Positions 16,644 to 25,555 of a stretch of DNA of 64,000 nucleotides are shown here, piece after piece. The translations under genes and the position numbers were made by a program. The notes beneath the pieces are model-generated. The model saw nothing but the letters and a program-made list of their open reading frames with translations. It did not search any database and had not been told where the DNA came from. Location of the stretch: NCBI RefSeq assembly GCF_002980555.1, contig NZ_PVBT01000002.1, positions 496,001-560,000 of the forward strand, given 5' to 3'. The stretch comes from Phyllobacterium myrsinacearum (GTDB lineage: Bacteria > Pseudomonadota > Alphaproteobacteria > Rhizobiales > Rhizobiaceae). The stretch's first letter is position 1. Every line of letters begins with the position of its first letter.

Positions 16644-17318
16644 ATGACCGATCAGAAAACTGGCTTGGGTGACTTTCTCCGGGACATTCGCGTTCGCAAT
16701 CATTGGACTCTGTTGGAAGTCAGCGAGATGACCGGGCTTGCCGTGTCGACGCTTTCCAAGGTCGAGAACAATCAGATGTCCTTGACCTATGACCGTCTGG
16801 TTCAGCTCGCTGCAGGGCTGGGTGTCGATATTGTTGAGCTTTTCGGCACAAGACCGGTGGAATCCACGCCCAGTCTCCTGGGGCGCCGTGCCATAAGCCG
16901 GCAAGGGGAAGGGCGTTTGATCCAGACCGGCAACTATGACTATCTCTACCTTTGCACCGAGATATCCAAGAAATCCATGGTGCCGATCCTTGCCGTTCTG
17001 CATGCCAGAACAATAGAAGAGTTTGGTGAATTCGTCCATCACGACGGTCAGGAATACACCTATGTCGTCGAAGGCGCGCTGGAGCTGCACACGGAGCATT
17101 ATGAGCCCGCAATGCTGAAAGCCGGTGATTCCGTCTATTTCGATGCTTCCATGGGCCATGCCTATCTCTCCGTCAGCGAGAGCCCGGCACGGATTCTCTG
17201 TGTTTGCTCCACCTCCGAAAAGGAGCTGATCAACTCGCTGGTCGGTGCGGATGGAGAGATTTCGAATTTGAAAAAGAAATCCAAAAGTCGACGCAAGACT
17301 AGTACGATAAGAAAATAA
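16644..17318 (+). CDS. XRE-family regulator with C-terminal cupin domain
   Basis: A 224-residue regulator. The N-terminal HTH_3 domain (residues 6-65) includes LRDIRVRNHWTLLEVSEMTG and LAVSTLSKVENNQMSLTYDR. The C-terminal cupin (about 115-185) has HHDGQEYTYVVEGALELHT and AGDSVYFDASMGHAYL, typical of PuuR-like sensors of small amines or amino acids. The tail is very Lys/Arg-rich. It lies between the divergent D-amino-acid genes and the peptide transporter operon, and is the best candidate regulator of both. Confidence 0.9.
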   Translation: MTDQKTGLGDFLRDIRVRNHWTLLEVSEMTGLAVSTLSKVENNQMSLTYDRLVQLAAGLGVDIVELFGTRPVESTPSLLGRRAISRQGEGRLIQTGNYDYLYLCTEISKKSMVPILAVLHARTIEEFGEFVHHDGQEYTYVVEGALELHTEHYEPAMLKAGDSVYFDASMGHAYLSVSESPARILCVCSTSEKELINSLVGADGEISNLKKKSKSRRKTSTIRK

Positions 17319-17344
17319 GTTGCGCTTAGGAAAATCATTACCTA
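17311..17344. promoter_or_regulatory. GAAAAT-containing sites upstream of the peptide-binding protein gene
   Basis: GAAAATAAGTT (from 17311) and GAAAATCATTA (from 17330) are partial copies of the dyad seen perfectly at 24589-24602. They begin about 100 bases before the binding-protein start. The match is to one half-site in each case, so support is weaker than at the other two promoters. Confidence 0.4.
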
Positions 17345-17414
17345 TTCTGATCGTGCGGATAAATTGCCGGAAACAAGGCGCCGTTCGAGTCCGCCGAACC
17401 TCAGAGGGTATAAA

Positions 17415-18956
17415 ATGGTTTTCTCACAATGGAAGAAAATGGGGCTTGCCCTGTTGCTCGCCGCATCGGTCAGCAGCAGCGCGCTGGCTGCCGCCGATGT
17501 TCTGGTTCTGGCGCGCGCCGAGGACCCGCCCACGGCGGACCCGGGCGTGGAAATCAGCAACAGCGGCTATACGCTGATCTACGCAGCCTATGAACATCTG
17601 GTTGCGTATAAGGGTGCGACCACCGAGGTTGTTCCCGAGCTTGCCGAGAGCTGGTCCGTCGACGACTCCAATCTGATCTGGACGATCAAGCTCGCCGCCG
17701 GCCATAAATTCGACGATGGCACGCCGGTTGATGCCGCGGCGGTCAAGTTCAGTTTCGATCGCCTGATGAAGCTGAAGGCCGGACCATCCGATTCATTTCC
17801 CGTGCTGAAGGAAGTCCAGGTTGTCGATCCGATGACGGTGAAATTCGTGCTGTCGTCGCCGTTCGCTCCGTTTCTTTCGACCCTGGCGGTTTCGGGTGCG
17901 GCGATTGTCAATCCGAAGGTGATGGAGCACGAAGTCAATGGCGACATGGCCAAGGCCTGGCTTGTCGAACACACGGCAGGCAGCGGCGCTTACAGGATTT
18001 CGAGCTGGGAGCGCAATCAGAGCATTGTGCTCGATCGCAATCCGCACTTTTCCGGACCGGCACCTGCCTTGAAGCAGGTCGTCATCCGGGTCATGGGAGA
18101 AGTTTCCGCCCGCCGCCTTCAACTCGTCAATGGTGATGCGGATATCATCGAACAGGTGCCCGTCGATCAGGCGGAAGCCCTGAAGAAGGACCCCTCGATT
18201 GTTGTCGAGAGCAATCCCAGCCTTTATGTGAGCTACGTCTACCTCAACAACAAGCGCCCGCCGTTGGATGATGTCCGCGTGCGCCAGGCGATTTCCTATG
18301 CCGTTGATTACAAGGGCATTGTGGACGGTATCATGCAGGGGCAGGCCGAGCAGATGCGCGGAGCCGTGCCCGATGGAATGTGGGGTCATGATCCCGCCGG
18401 TTTCCAGTACAGCTATGACATTGAGAAAGCCCGGGCGCTGATGAAGGAAGCGGGCCAGTCCAATGTCCATCTGACCTATACATTCTCCCAGGCCGATACC
18501 TCGTGGGAGCCGGTCGGTCTCGCCCTGCAGGCCAGTCTCGCCGAAATCGGCATCAAGCTGGATCTGCAGGCGGTGGCCGATACGACCAAGCGCGAAATGG
18601 CGGCCAAGGGCAATTACGACCTTGCCCCGGGTGCCTGGACCCCGGATTTCGCCGATCCCTATATGTTCATGAACTACTGGTTCGACCCGGACAAGATGGG
18701 CGGGCCCGGCAACCGGGCATTCTACAAGAACCCCAAGGTCACGAGTCTCGTTCAGGAAGCGGCCAGTACCGTTGACCAGGCCAAGCGTGAAAAACTCTAT
18801 CTGGAAGCCCAGACGCTTTCCACGCAGGACGCGCCTTATCTCTATCTCATCCAGAAGAACGATATTTTTGCGCGGCGGGCCGCGGTTCAGGGTTATGTCT
18901 ATAACCCGATGCTGATCCAGGTCTACAACTTCGCGACAATGTCCAAGAAGGAATAG
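17415..18956 (+). CDS. Peptide ABC transporter substrate-binding protein (SBP family 5)
   Basis: A 513-residue periplasmic protein. The signal peptide (MVFSQWKKMGLALLLAASVSSSALAA) ends near residue 26. Family-5 features are LVYKG/LAESWSVDDSNLIWTIKL, the GSGAYRISSWERNQSIVLDRN strand and VRQAISYAVDYKGIVDG. It should capture a peptide or peptide-like solute for the downstream permease/ATPase genes. ATG 17415 follows GAGGG and gives the signal peptide; the upstream frame extension does not. Small hairpins in the 178-base gap before the permease gene suggest it is expressed more strongly than the rest of the operon. Confidence 0.9.
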   Translation: MVFSQWKKMGLALLLAASVSSSALAAADVLVLARAEDPPTADPGVEISNSGYTLIYAAYEHLVAYKGATTEVVPELAESWSVDDSNLIWTIKLAAGHKFDDGTPVDAAAVKFSFDRLMKLKAGPSDSFPVLKEVQVVDPMTVKFVLSSPFAPFLSTLAVSGAAIVNPKVMEHEVNGDMAKAWLVEHTAGSGAYRISSWERNQSIVLDRNPHFSGPAPALKQVVIRVMGEVSARRLQLVNGDADIIEQVPVDQAEALKKDPSIVVESNPSLYVSYVYLNNKRPPLDDVRVRQAISYAVDYKGIVDGIMQGQAEQMRGAVPDGMWGHDPAGFQYSYDIEKARALMKEAGQSNVHLTYTFSQADTSWEPVGLALQASLAEIGIKLDLQAVADTTKREMAAKGNYDLAPGAWTPDFADPYMFMNYWFDPDKMGGPGNRAFYKNPKVTSLVQEAASTVDQAKREKLYLEAQTLSTQDAPYLYLIQKNDIFARRAAVQGYVYNPMLIQVYNFATMSKKE

Positions 18957-19051
18957 CCGGGCGCTGGCGTGACCACCCGGCCTGACACCTCGTCAGTTGA
19001 AACTCCTGTTCCAAGCGCTCACGCAATGCGAGGGACAGGAGGACTATCGGG

Positions 19052-19072
19052 TTCCGTCCGAACAGGACGGAA
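19052..19072 (+). other. Intercistronic stem-loop after the binding-protein gene
   Basis: A perfect 8-bp stem, TTCCGTCC (19052-19059) with GGACGGAA (19065-19072), around 5 nt. A shorter CCGGG/CCCGG dyad lies just after the binding-protein stop. Such structures after binding-protein genes commonly stabilise the upstream mRNA or partly terminate transcription. No T-run follows. Confidence 0.45.
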
Positions 19073-19134
19073 GGGATACGCTCATTTCCATGATATGAAG
19101 CAGCAAAAGCTGCACGAAATGAGGATTGATAGTC

Positions 19135-20151
19135 ATGACAATCACTCGAATTATCGTTCCGCGCCTCATCCTGTTGTTCTTCGTCGTCTTTGGCGTCGCC
19201 ATCATTACCTTCGCCATTTCGCACCTGATACCCGGCGATCCCGCACGCCTGATCGCCGGAGACCGGGCGAGTGCGGAAACTCTGGAGAACGTGCGGCGCG
19301 ACCTGGGGCTCGACCGGCCGGTCACCGATCAATTCGTCATCTATGTGCGCAACCTGCTGCACGGCGATCTGGGAACGTCGCTGCGAACGCGGCGGCCGGT
19401 GGCCGCCGACATCGCGACCTTCCTGCCCGCTACGCTGGAGCTTGGCCTTCTCTCGCTTGTGCTGGCGGTCCTGATCGGCGTGCCGCTCGGGGTCTTCTCG
19501 GCGATCTACAAGGATGGTCCGATCGACCAGATTGCCCGTACAGTGTCGGTCTGCGGTATTTCGATGCCGGTCTTCTGGTTCGGCATGGTGGTCATCCTGC
19601 TGTTTTATGCCAAACTGCAGATCCTTCCGGGAAGCGGCAGGCTGGCCATGGCGTTCGCCGCACCGCAGCGTGTCACCGGCTTCTTCCTGATCGATACCCT
19701 GCTGGAGGGCCGGTTTGACGCGTTTCTCAGTGCGGTGCGGCATCTCATTCTGCCGACCTTCGTGCTGGCCTTCGCCAATCTCGGCGTCATTACACGGCAG
19801 ATCCGCGCGTCGATGCTCGATGTGCTGCAGGAAGATTACATCCGCACCGCCAGGGCAAGCGGCCTGCGGCGCAGGGTTGTCATCTTCAACCATGCCCTGC
19901 GCAACGCGCTGATACCCTCGATCACGCTGCTCGGTCTCGCCTTGGGCGATCTGCTCTACGGGGCCGTGCTCACCGAAACCATCTTTGCCTGGCCTGGCAT
20001 GGGCACCTATGTGGTGACCTCAATCCAGACCCTGGATTTCCCGGCCATCATGGGTTTCACCGTGGTTGCCTCCATCGGCTATGTCCTCATCAATCTGGTG
20101 ATCGACCTGGCTTACATGCTTGCTGATCCGCAAATCCGGGAGGTGGGATAA
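19135..20151 (+). CDS. Peptide ABC transporter permease (DppB-type)
   Basis: A 338-residue inner-membrane permease with about six helices. The N-terminus has the DppB signature IPGDPARLIAGDRAS and LGLDRPVTDQFVIY. The cytoplasmic EAA-like loop is YIRTARASGLRRRVVIFNHALRNALIPSI. ATG 19135 has GAGG 10 nt upstream; the frame also opens at a TTG nine bases earlier. The stop and the next start overlap (TAATG). Confidence 0.93.
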   Translation: MTITRIIVPRLILLFFVVFGVAIITFAISHLIPGDPARLIAGDRASAETLENVRRDLGLDRPVTDQFVIYVRNLLHGDLGTSLRTRRPVAADIATFLPATLELGLLSLVLAVLIGVPLGVFSAIYKDGPIDQIARTVSVCGISMPVFWFGMVVILLFYAKLQILPGSGRLAMAFAAPQRVTGFFLIDTLLEGRFDAFLSAVRHLILPTFVLAFANLGVITRQIRASMLDVLQEDYIRTARASGLRRRVVIFNHALRNALIPSITLLGLALGDLLYGAVLTETIFAWPGMGTYVVTSIQTLDFPAIMGFTVVASIGYVLINLVIDLAYMLADPQIREVG

Positions 20152-21044
20152 TGGTTGCAATCAATCCCGAAGATCAATCCGCCGCAGGCCGCGTGCCGAA
20201 GCGCTCGCGGCTGCACTTTCTCTGGTATCTGACGCGGCGCAGCCCGCTGACACTGGTCGGACTGCTGATCATCACGCTGCTCGTCATCATGATCGTCGGC
20301 GCCCCCTTCATCGCGCCGTATGACCCCAACAAGGTCATGCTGTCGGCACGGCTGATGCCGCCAAGCGCGGCCCATTGGTTCGGCACGGATGAAGTCGGCA
20401 GGGACCTGTTTTCGCGGGTTATCTACGGCTCGCGCGCCTCTTGCGGTGCGGCTTTCATGATCGTGCTCATTTCCATGAGCATCGGCGTGTTTCTGGGTTG
20501 TCTCTCAGGCATTGTCGGCGGAGTTTTCGACAGTGCCATGATGCGTATCATGGATGTCGTCCTGGCCTTGCCCGCCCTGGTGCTTGCCATGGCATTGGCG
20601 GCAGCCCTCGGTCCGAGCCTCTTCAATTCGATGCTGGCGGTGGCGATCGTGCGCATACCGGCCTATGTCAGGCTGGCGCGCGGCCAGACGCTCTCGTTGC
20701 GCGAGCGGGTTTTCGTCAAGGCATCCCGAACCTTCGGGGCCTCCAATCTCTATATCCTGCGCTGGCATATGCTGCCGAACGCACTCTCGCCGCTGATCGT
20801 GCAGGCGACGCTCGATCTCGGCGGTATTGTTCTCATCGCGGCGGCGCTGAGTTTCATCGGCCTTGGCGCGCAGCCGCCGACGGCGGAATGGGGCGCGCTT
20901 GTCAGCAGCGGCCGGAGCTTCATCCTCGACCAGTGGTGGTATGGAACATTTCCGGGGCTGGCAATTCTTGTGACGGCCATGGGCTGCAATCTTCTGGGTG
21001 ATGGCATCCGCGACATGCTGGATCCGCGATTGGGGACGAGATAA
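20151..21044 (+). CDS. Peptide ABC transporter permease (DppC-type)
   Basis: A 297-residue second permease subunit. The N-terminal cytoplasmic stretch is followed by a helix and the family motif HWFGTDEVGRDLFSRVIYGSR. The EAA loop is FVKASRTFGASNLYILRWHMLPNAL. It overlaps both neighbours by one base (TAATG), indicating a tightly coupled operon. It pairs with the DppB-type subunit to form the channel. Confidence 0.94.
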   Translation: MVAINPEDQSAAGRVPKRSRLHFLWYLTRRSPLTLVGLLIITLLVIMIVGAPFIAPYDPNKVMLSARLMPPSAAHWFGTDEVGRDLFSRVIYGSRASCGAAFMIVLISMSIGVFLGCLSGIVGGVFDSAMMRIMDVVLALPALVLAMALAAALGPSLFNSMLAVAIVRIPAYVRLARGQTLSLRERVFVKASRTFGASNLYILRWHMLPNALSPLIVQATLDLGGIVLIAAALSFIGLGAQPPTAEWGALVSSGRSFILDQWWYGTFPGLAILVTAMGCNLLGDGIRDMLDPRLGTR

Positions 21045-22063
21045 TGACGGCACACAGCGTACAGCGTCCGCACGCGTTGAGCATCGAAAACCTTTCGCTC
21101 GAATTTCCAACCTATGCCGGTGCCGTCAAGGCGCTGGATGGCGTGACGATCAAGGTGGGAAATGCCGAAATCGTTGGTCTGGTGGGCGAGTCTGGCTGCG
21201 GCAAATCCGTCAGCACCATGGCGGCCACGCGTTTGTTGCCGGAAGGCCGGTACAAGATCACGCAAGGGAGCATCCGCCTTTTCGGGCGCGATCCGATGGC
21301 GATGGACGAAGAGGAGCTTCAGCAGGTTCGCGGCAAACTGGTTTCCACCATTTTCCAGGAACCCATGAACGCGCTCAACCCGACGATCCGGATCGGCCAG
21401 CAGCTGGTGAGCGTCATCCGGCGTCACGAAGCGCTCGGCAGGAAGGCGGCCGAAGCGGTGGCAGTCAATATTCTGGCCGATATGCTCATCCCGGAGCCCG
21501 CCCGCATCATGCAGGCCTATCCGTTCGAATTGTCGGGCGGCATGCGCCAGCGGGTGCTCATCGCCATGGCATTCTCGTGCAATCCGGGCCTGATCATCGC
21601 CGACGAACCGACGACAGCCCTCGACGTCACGGTCCAGGCGGCGATCCTGCGGCTCATCCAGGGGCGGGCAAGGCGGACCGGAACATCGGTGGTGTTCATA
21701 TCCCACAACATCGCCGTGGTATCGCAAATCTGCGACCGGCTTTACATCATGTATGCCGGGCGCATCGTGGAGTCGGGGCCGACCCGCGCGGTCCTCGACC
21801 GGCCGCAGCATCCCTATACCAGGGCGCTTCTGCGCTGCCTGCCCGAACGGGTCCGGCCAAAGGAGCCGCTGGAGTCCATTCCCGGCACGGTGCCCAATCT
21901 CCTTGATCCGCCGCCGGGATGTTTTTACCGGCCGCGATGCCCGGAGGCCGATGCCAGATGCATGGAGAAACCGCATTCAACCGCCTTGCCGGGCGGGCAG
22001 GCCGTGTCCTGCTGGCAACGGGCCGGCCATCCATCCCATCCGTCGAGCGAGGTTCCGTCGTGA
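21044..22063 (+). CDS. Peptide ABC transporter ATP-binding protein (DppD-type)
   Basis: A 339-residue ATPase. Walker A is GESGCGKS, the signature is LSGGMRQR, and Walker B LIIADEPTTALD is complete. The C-terminal oligopeptide-transporter extension carries the cysteines CFYRPRCPEADARC seen in DppD/OppD proteins. It overlaps the permease stop by one base and the next gene by four (GTGA). Confidence 0.94.
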   Translation: MTAHSVQRPHALSIENLSLEFPTYAGAVKALDGVTIKVGNAEIVGLVGESGCGKSVSTMAATRLLPEGRYKITQGSIRLFGRDPMAMDEEELQQVRGKLVSTIFQEPMNALNPTIRIGQQLVSVIRRHEALGRKAAEAVAVNILADMLIPEPARIMQAYPFELSGGMRQRVLIAMAFSCNPGLIIADEPTTALDVTVQAAILRLIQGRARRTGTSVVFISHNIAVVSQICDRLYIMYAGRIVESGPTRAVLDRPQHPYTRALLRCLPERVRPKEPLESIPGTVPNLLDPPPGCFYRPRCPEADARCMEKPHSTALPGGQAVSCWQRAGHPSHPSSEVPS

Positions 22064-23055
22064 AAGCAGCCCCGCTCCTCAGTGTCGAAAATCTCACCGT
22101 CCGGTTTCCTGGAGCAACGAACTGGTTCGGACAGGTGACATCGCAGGTCCATGCCGTCAACAATGTCGATCTCTGCGTGCTGCCGGGCGAGAGCCTCGGT
22201 ATTGTCGGGGAATCCGGCTGCGGCAAGAGCACGCTCGTTCAGGCTGTGATTGGCCTTGTCAGGCTGACGAGCGGCAGAGTGCTGGTGGATGGGCATGATT
22301 TTGCCGGTGCAAACGGCACGCTCAAGCGCGATCTCCGGCAGAAGATGCAGATCGTCTTTCAGGACCCGCAATCGTCGCTTGATCCGCGGTTGCCGGTCTG
22401 GCGCCTGATCACGGAGCCGCTGCATATCAGGGGAGGCATGCCGGCGGCTGCCTTGCGGGCCCGGGCGGAAGAATTGGCCGTCTCCGTCGGATTGAGAAGC
22501 GATCAGCTCGACCGGCTGCCGCACGAGTTTTCCGGGGGACAGCGTCAGCGTATCGCCATCGCCCGGGCGCTCAGCACGGACCCCGAACTTCTGATCCTCG
22601 ATGAACCGACATCGGCATTGGATGTGTCAGTGCAGGCCCAGATCATCAATCTGCTCCTGAAGCTGCAGCGCGAGCTTGGGCTTTCCTACCTGTTCATCTC
22701 GCATGATGTGTCGCTGGTCCGTCATTTCTGCGACCGGGTTGCGGTCATGTATCTTGGACAGATCGTCGAGACGGGGCCGGCGGAGGCGGTGTTTGACGAT
22801 CCCGCGCATCCTTATACCCGGACCTTGCTCGCCAGCGTTCCCAGTTTGGAAAATTCTCTTCCCGACGTGGATGCCAGCCTTACAGGCGAGCTTCCGAACA
22901 ACCGCCGTCTGCCCGCCGGGTGCTATTACCGCGAACGCTGCAGATCAGCTGTGCCGGGGTGCGAACTGCCGCAAGCGCTTTTGGCTGTGCCAAAGGCCAA
23001 TGCGGAGAGTGCGCCGCGGCATCAGGCGCGCTGCTGCCTGCACATGCCGGCATAG
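22060..23055 (+). CDS. Peptide ABC transporter ATP-binding protein (DppF-type)
   Basis: A 331-residue ATPase with Walker A GESGCGKST, signature FSGGQRQR and Walker B LILDEPTSALD, plus the C-terminal CYYRERCRSAVPGC cysteine element. GTG at 22060 is preferred because it overlaps the DppD stop (GTGA) and begins directly before the conserved PLLSVENLTVRF strand; the upstream frame lies within dppD. It closes the five-gene transporter operon and is followed by a strong terminator. Confidence 0.93.
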   Translation: MKAAPLLSVENLTVRFPGATNWFGQVTSQVHAVNNVDLCVLPGESLGIVGESGCGKSTLVQAVIGLVRLTSGRVLVDGHDFAGANGTLKRDLRQKMQIVFQDPQSSLDPRLPVWRLITEPLHIRGGMPAAALRARAEELAVSVGLRSDQLDRLPHEFSGGQRQRIAIARALSTDPELLILDEPTSALDVSVQAQIINLLLKLQRELGLSYLFISHDVSLVRHFCDRVAVMYLGQIVETGPAEAVFDDPAHPYTRTLLASVPSLENSLPDVDASLTGELPNNRRLPAGCYYRERCRSAVPGCELPQALLAVPKANAESAPRHQARCCLHMPA

Positions 23056-23058
23056 ATA

Positions 23059-23095
23059 GGAAACGCCGCAGTTCGTTTTGACCTGCGGCGTTTCC
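23059..23095. terminator. Bidirectional terminator hairpin
   Basis: A perfect 13-bp stem, GGAAACGCCGCAG (23059-23071) with CTGCGGCGTTTCC (23083-23095), with an 11-nt loop. It lies 4 bases after the transporter operon and 8 bases before the stop of the converging M81 gene, so it probably serves both. Confidence 0.8.
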
Positions 23096-23102
23096 AGGCG
23101 CT

Positions 23103-24569
23103 CTACGCCATGGCGGCGGCGAAGGGGTTTTCCACCCTGGGCCAATAGCTGTTCTTCAGTTTTGTATAGGGCAGGTCTTCAAAATGCGGCTGCAATGCGC
23201 CCGGTGCGGCGATGTAAAGGATTTTGCTGGCAATCGGCTCAAATCCGGCGCGGAAGTGATTGCTTGATTTGACGATGACGATTTTCCGGGTCGAGGGATC
23301 AAGCCCGAGCGCTGTCATGCATTCCGGATGAAACGTCTGGGTACGCAGGCTGTTGAGGATGATGTCGACACCATCGCAACTGACCCAGGCGGCATCGCCA
23401 ATGGACAGTGGCACAATGCCGAAACGCTGGGTGATGCCGGAGGCAAGGCGCCGTACGGTCACTGTCAGGTCAAGCGGCTGGCCCGATGCCTCGCCTATCT
23501 TGCCGCCGATCCGCAAGGGAAGCACAGCACCTTCCCCGGCTTCGTGGCAAAGCCGGACGGCGATGGGATCCCAATAGAGGCAGCTGACAACGTCCTTGAT
23601 GCCCCGTTCAATGACGCGCCTGAGCACGAACGTCGAATCTCCGGGCGCGCCGCCGCCGGCATTGTCCGATACGTCGGCAAGCACGACCGTACCGTGCGGC
23701 ACCTCCAGCGCCTGATCGAGCGCTTCGTCGATGCTGGCGTGTTCCGGTTTGAGTTCCTTTCGCAGCGAGAATATTTCCTGCCCGAACGCCGTTGCCAGCG
23801 CCTGCGCCTTGCCGATATCGCGATCCGCGACCACCAGCATCTTTGCGCCGACATCCGCAACATCGCCCCAGGGAAAGCCGTGGCAGAAGGAGACAGACAA
23901 GATGCCGTCCTGTCCCTCGAGGGCTTTCATCCGGTCAACCAGCCCGCGCAGCGGCTGCTGATGCACGCGGAACGTGCCGATCATGCGGCAGTCGAAATCG
24001 GCCATCACCGGGCGGCAGCCGTCCTCAACCACCTTGACCAGCAGCTGGAACAGGTGTTCCGCGCGCTCTTCTATATCCGTATGCGGATATTCCTTGTAAG
24101 CGACCAGCATGGTGGCATTGTCGATCATGGTTCTTGTCATGTGGCAATGCAGATCGAGTTCCGCACCGACGGGTATGTCAGGGCCTACGATCTTGCGGAC
24201 ATGAGAGAGAAGGTCGCCTTCGACATCGTCATAGCCCTCGGCAACGCAGGCGCCGTGCAGTGCCAGCAGCACGCCATCAACTGGCATTGCCGCCTGAAGG
24301 TCGGCGAGGATTTCCGCGCGAAACGCTTCATAGGTTGCCCGGGTCGTGGTGCCGCCCGGTTCCGCCACGGCGCAGAGGCTTTCAACCACATCCCAGCCGC
24401 GGGCCGCTGCGGCATTCAACCAGACATGCATCTGGGACGAGCAGCAATTCAACGGCCTGGACGTGGCGTCGCCATGCGCAATAAGATTCTCACGGAATGC
24501 CTCATAACCCGTTGGTATGGGGGAAAAGGTGTTTGTCTCCGTATCCAGACCTGCAATGAACAGCTTCAT
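23103..24569 (-). CDS. M81-family metallopeptidase (MlrC-like)
   Basis: A 488-residue protein of the M81/DUF1485 family, whose founding member MlrC acts on linear microcystin fragments. The N-terminal motif LDTETNTFSPIPTG, the metal-ligand regions LALHGACVAEGYDDVEGDLL and AELDLHCHMTRTM, and the C-terminal domain with SNHFRAGFEPIASKILYI are all present. It is probably a cytosolic zinc peptidase acting on unusual peptides, fitting the adjacent peptide transporter. GGAGGAG precedes ATG 24569. It is divergent from the M55 peptidase across a perfect palindrome. Confidence 0.88.
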   Translation of the reverse strand: MKLFIAGLDTETNTFSPIPTGYEAFRENLIAHGDATSRPLNCCSSQMHVWLNAAAARGWDVVESLCAVAEPGGTTTRATYEAFRAEILADLQAAMPVDGVLLALHGACVAEGYDDVEGDLLSHVRKIVGPDIPVGAELDLHCHMTRTMIDNATMLVAYKEYPHTDIEERAEHLFQLLVKVVEDGCRPVMADFDCRMIGTFRVHQQPLRGLVDRMKALEGQDGILSVSFCHGFPWGDVADVGAKMLVVADRDIGKAQALATAFGQEIFSLRKELKPEHASIDEALDQALEVPHGTVVLADVSDNAGGGAPGDSTFVLRRVIERGIKDVVSCLYWDPIAVRLCHEAGEGAVLPLRIGGKIGEASGQPLDLTVTVRRLASGITQRFGIVPLSIGDAAWVSCDGVDIILNSLRTQTFHPECMTALGLDPSTRKIVIVKSSNHFRAGFEPIASKILYIAAPGALQPHFEDLPYTKLKNSYWPRVENPFAAAMA

Positions 24570-24588
24570 GGGGCTCCTCCGAATTTTT

Positions 24589-24602
24589 GAAAATTAATTT
24601 TC
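24589..24602. promoter_or_regulatory. Perfect palindrome GAAAATTAATTTTC
   Basis: A 14-bp perfect palindrome in the 108-base AT-rich gap between the divergent M81 and M55 peptidase genes. It matches 13 of 14 bases of a site in the XRE-cupin promoter (16542-16555), suggesting that this regulator controls the peptidases too. Confidence 0.65.
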
Positions 24603-24677
24603 CTATAGATAAATTATGTTTCTTGTCGGAAAGTCAATCTGGTATTAAGCCATACAGTCTGGAGCTGGGAGGAAAAC

Positions 24678-25502
24678 ATGCGCCTTTACATTTCTGCCGA
24701 TATTGAGGGGATCGTCGGCGTGGTCAGCCGCGATCATCTGACGCCCGAGGGGTTCGAGTATGAACGCGCCCGCGATTGGATGACCGACACGGTTGTCGCC
24801 GCCTGTGAGGAGGCGCACGACAACGGCGTCGAGGAAATCGTGCTGAGCGACTCGCACGGCAATGGCCAGAGCATCAAGATCGAGCGCCTGCCCGATTATG
24901 TTCAGATCGTCCGCAGCTGGCCGCGGCCGCTGATGATGATGCAGGGAATCGAGGTCGGAACATTCGCCGGAGCCATGCTCATCGGCTATCATGCCGGCGC
25001 CAGTCACATGGGCGGCGTTCTCTCCCATACGATCGGTGGAACGGCATTTCACGAAATCCGCATCAACGGCAAGGTTGTGCCCGAGGCCGGCATCAATGCC
25101 GCGACCGCTGGCGATTTCGGCATTCCGGTCATCCTGGCGTCCGGCGACGATGTGGCGATGCAGGAGATCAGCGAACATCTGGGGGACATCGTGACCGTTC
25201 CCGTGAAGTGGGCCTATGGCACCCGTTCGGCGCGCTCGCTCACCCCCAATGCAGCCCATGAAAAACTGCGGGCGGGCGTTAAGACGGCCCTGTCGCAGAT
25301 CGGTTCCATGCAACCGCTGGTGATTGAGAAACCCGTTCTGGAAATCACCTTCCGCAACCGGTTGCCCGCCGAATTCCTGTCCTATCTGAAGTTTGTCGAG
25401 CGAACCGACGGCTATACGATCCGTTATCAGGCAGACGATATGGTCGATGTGTCGAAGTTCATCATGTTCGTTCTCGGCTTCAATTCTCAACTGACATTCT
25501 AG
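24678..25502 (+). CDS. M55-family D-aminopeptidase (DppA-type)
   Basis: A 274-residue protein of the M55 family, whose Bacillus subtilis member is a zinc D-aminopeptidase. Metal-site motifs are intact: ISADIEGIVGV at residues 5-15, LSDSHGNG near 57, GYHAGASHMGGVLSHT near 103 and the catalytic region GKVVPEAGINAA near 131. It should remove N-terminal D-residues from short peptides in the cytoplasm. GGGAGG lies just upstream of ATG 24678. The name DppA here differs from the E. coli binding protein DppA. Confidence 0.92.
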   Translation: MRLYISADIEGIVGVVSRDHLTPEGFEYERARDWMTDTVVAACEEAHDNGVEEIVLSDSHGNGQSIKIERLPDYVQIVRSWPRPLMMMQGIEVGTFAGAMLIGYHAGASHMGGVLSHTIGGTAFHEIRINGKVVPEAGINAATAGDFGIPVILASGDDVAMQEISEHLGDIVTVPVKWAYGTRSARSLTPNAAHEKLRAGVKTALSQIGSMQPLVIEKPVLEITFRNRLPAEFLSYLKFVERTDGYTIRYQADDMVDVSKFIMFVLGFNSQLTF

Positions 25503-25555
25503 CCACGCACAAGCCGTCACCCGCAATGACTGCGTATTTTGGGAGTATGGAAACA

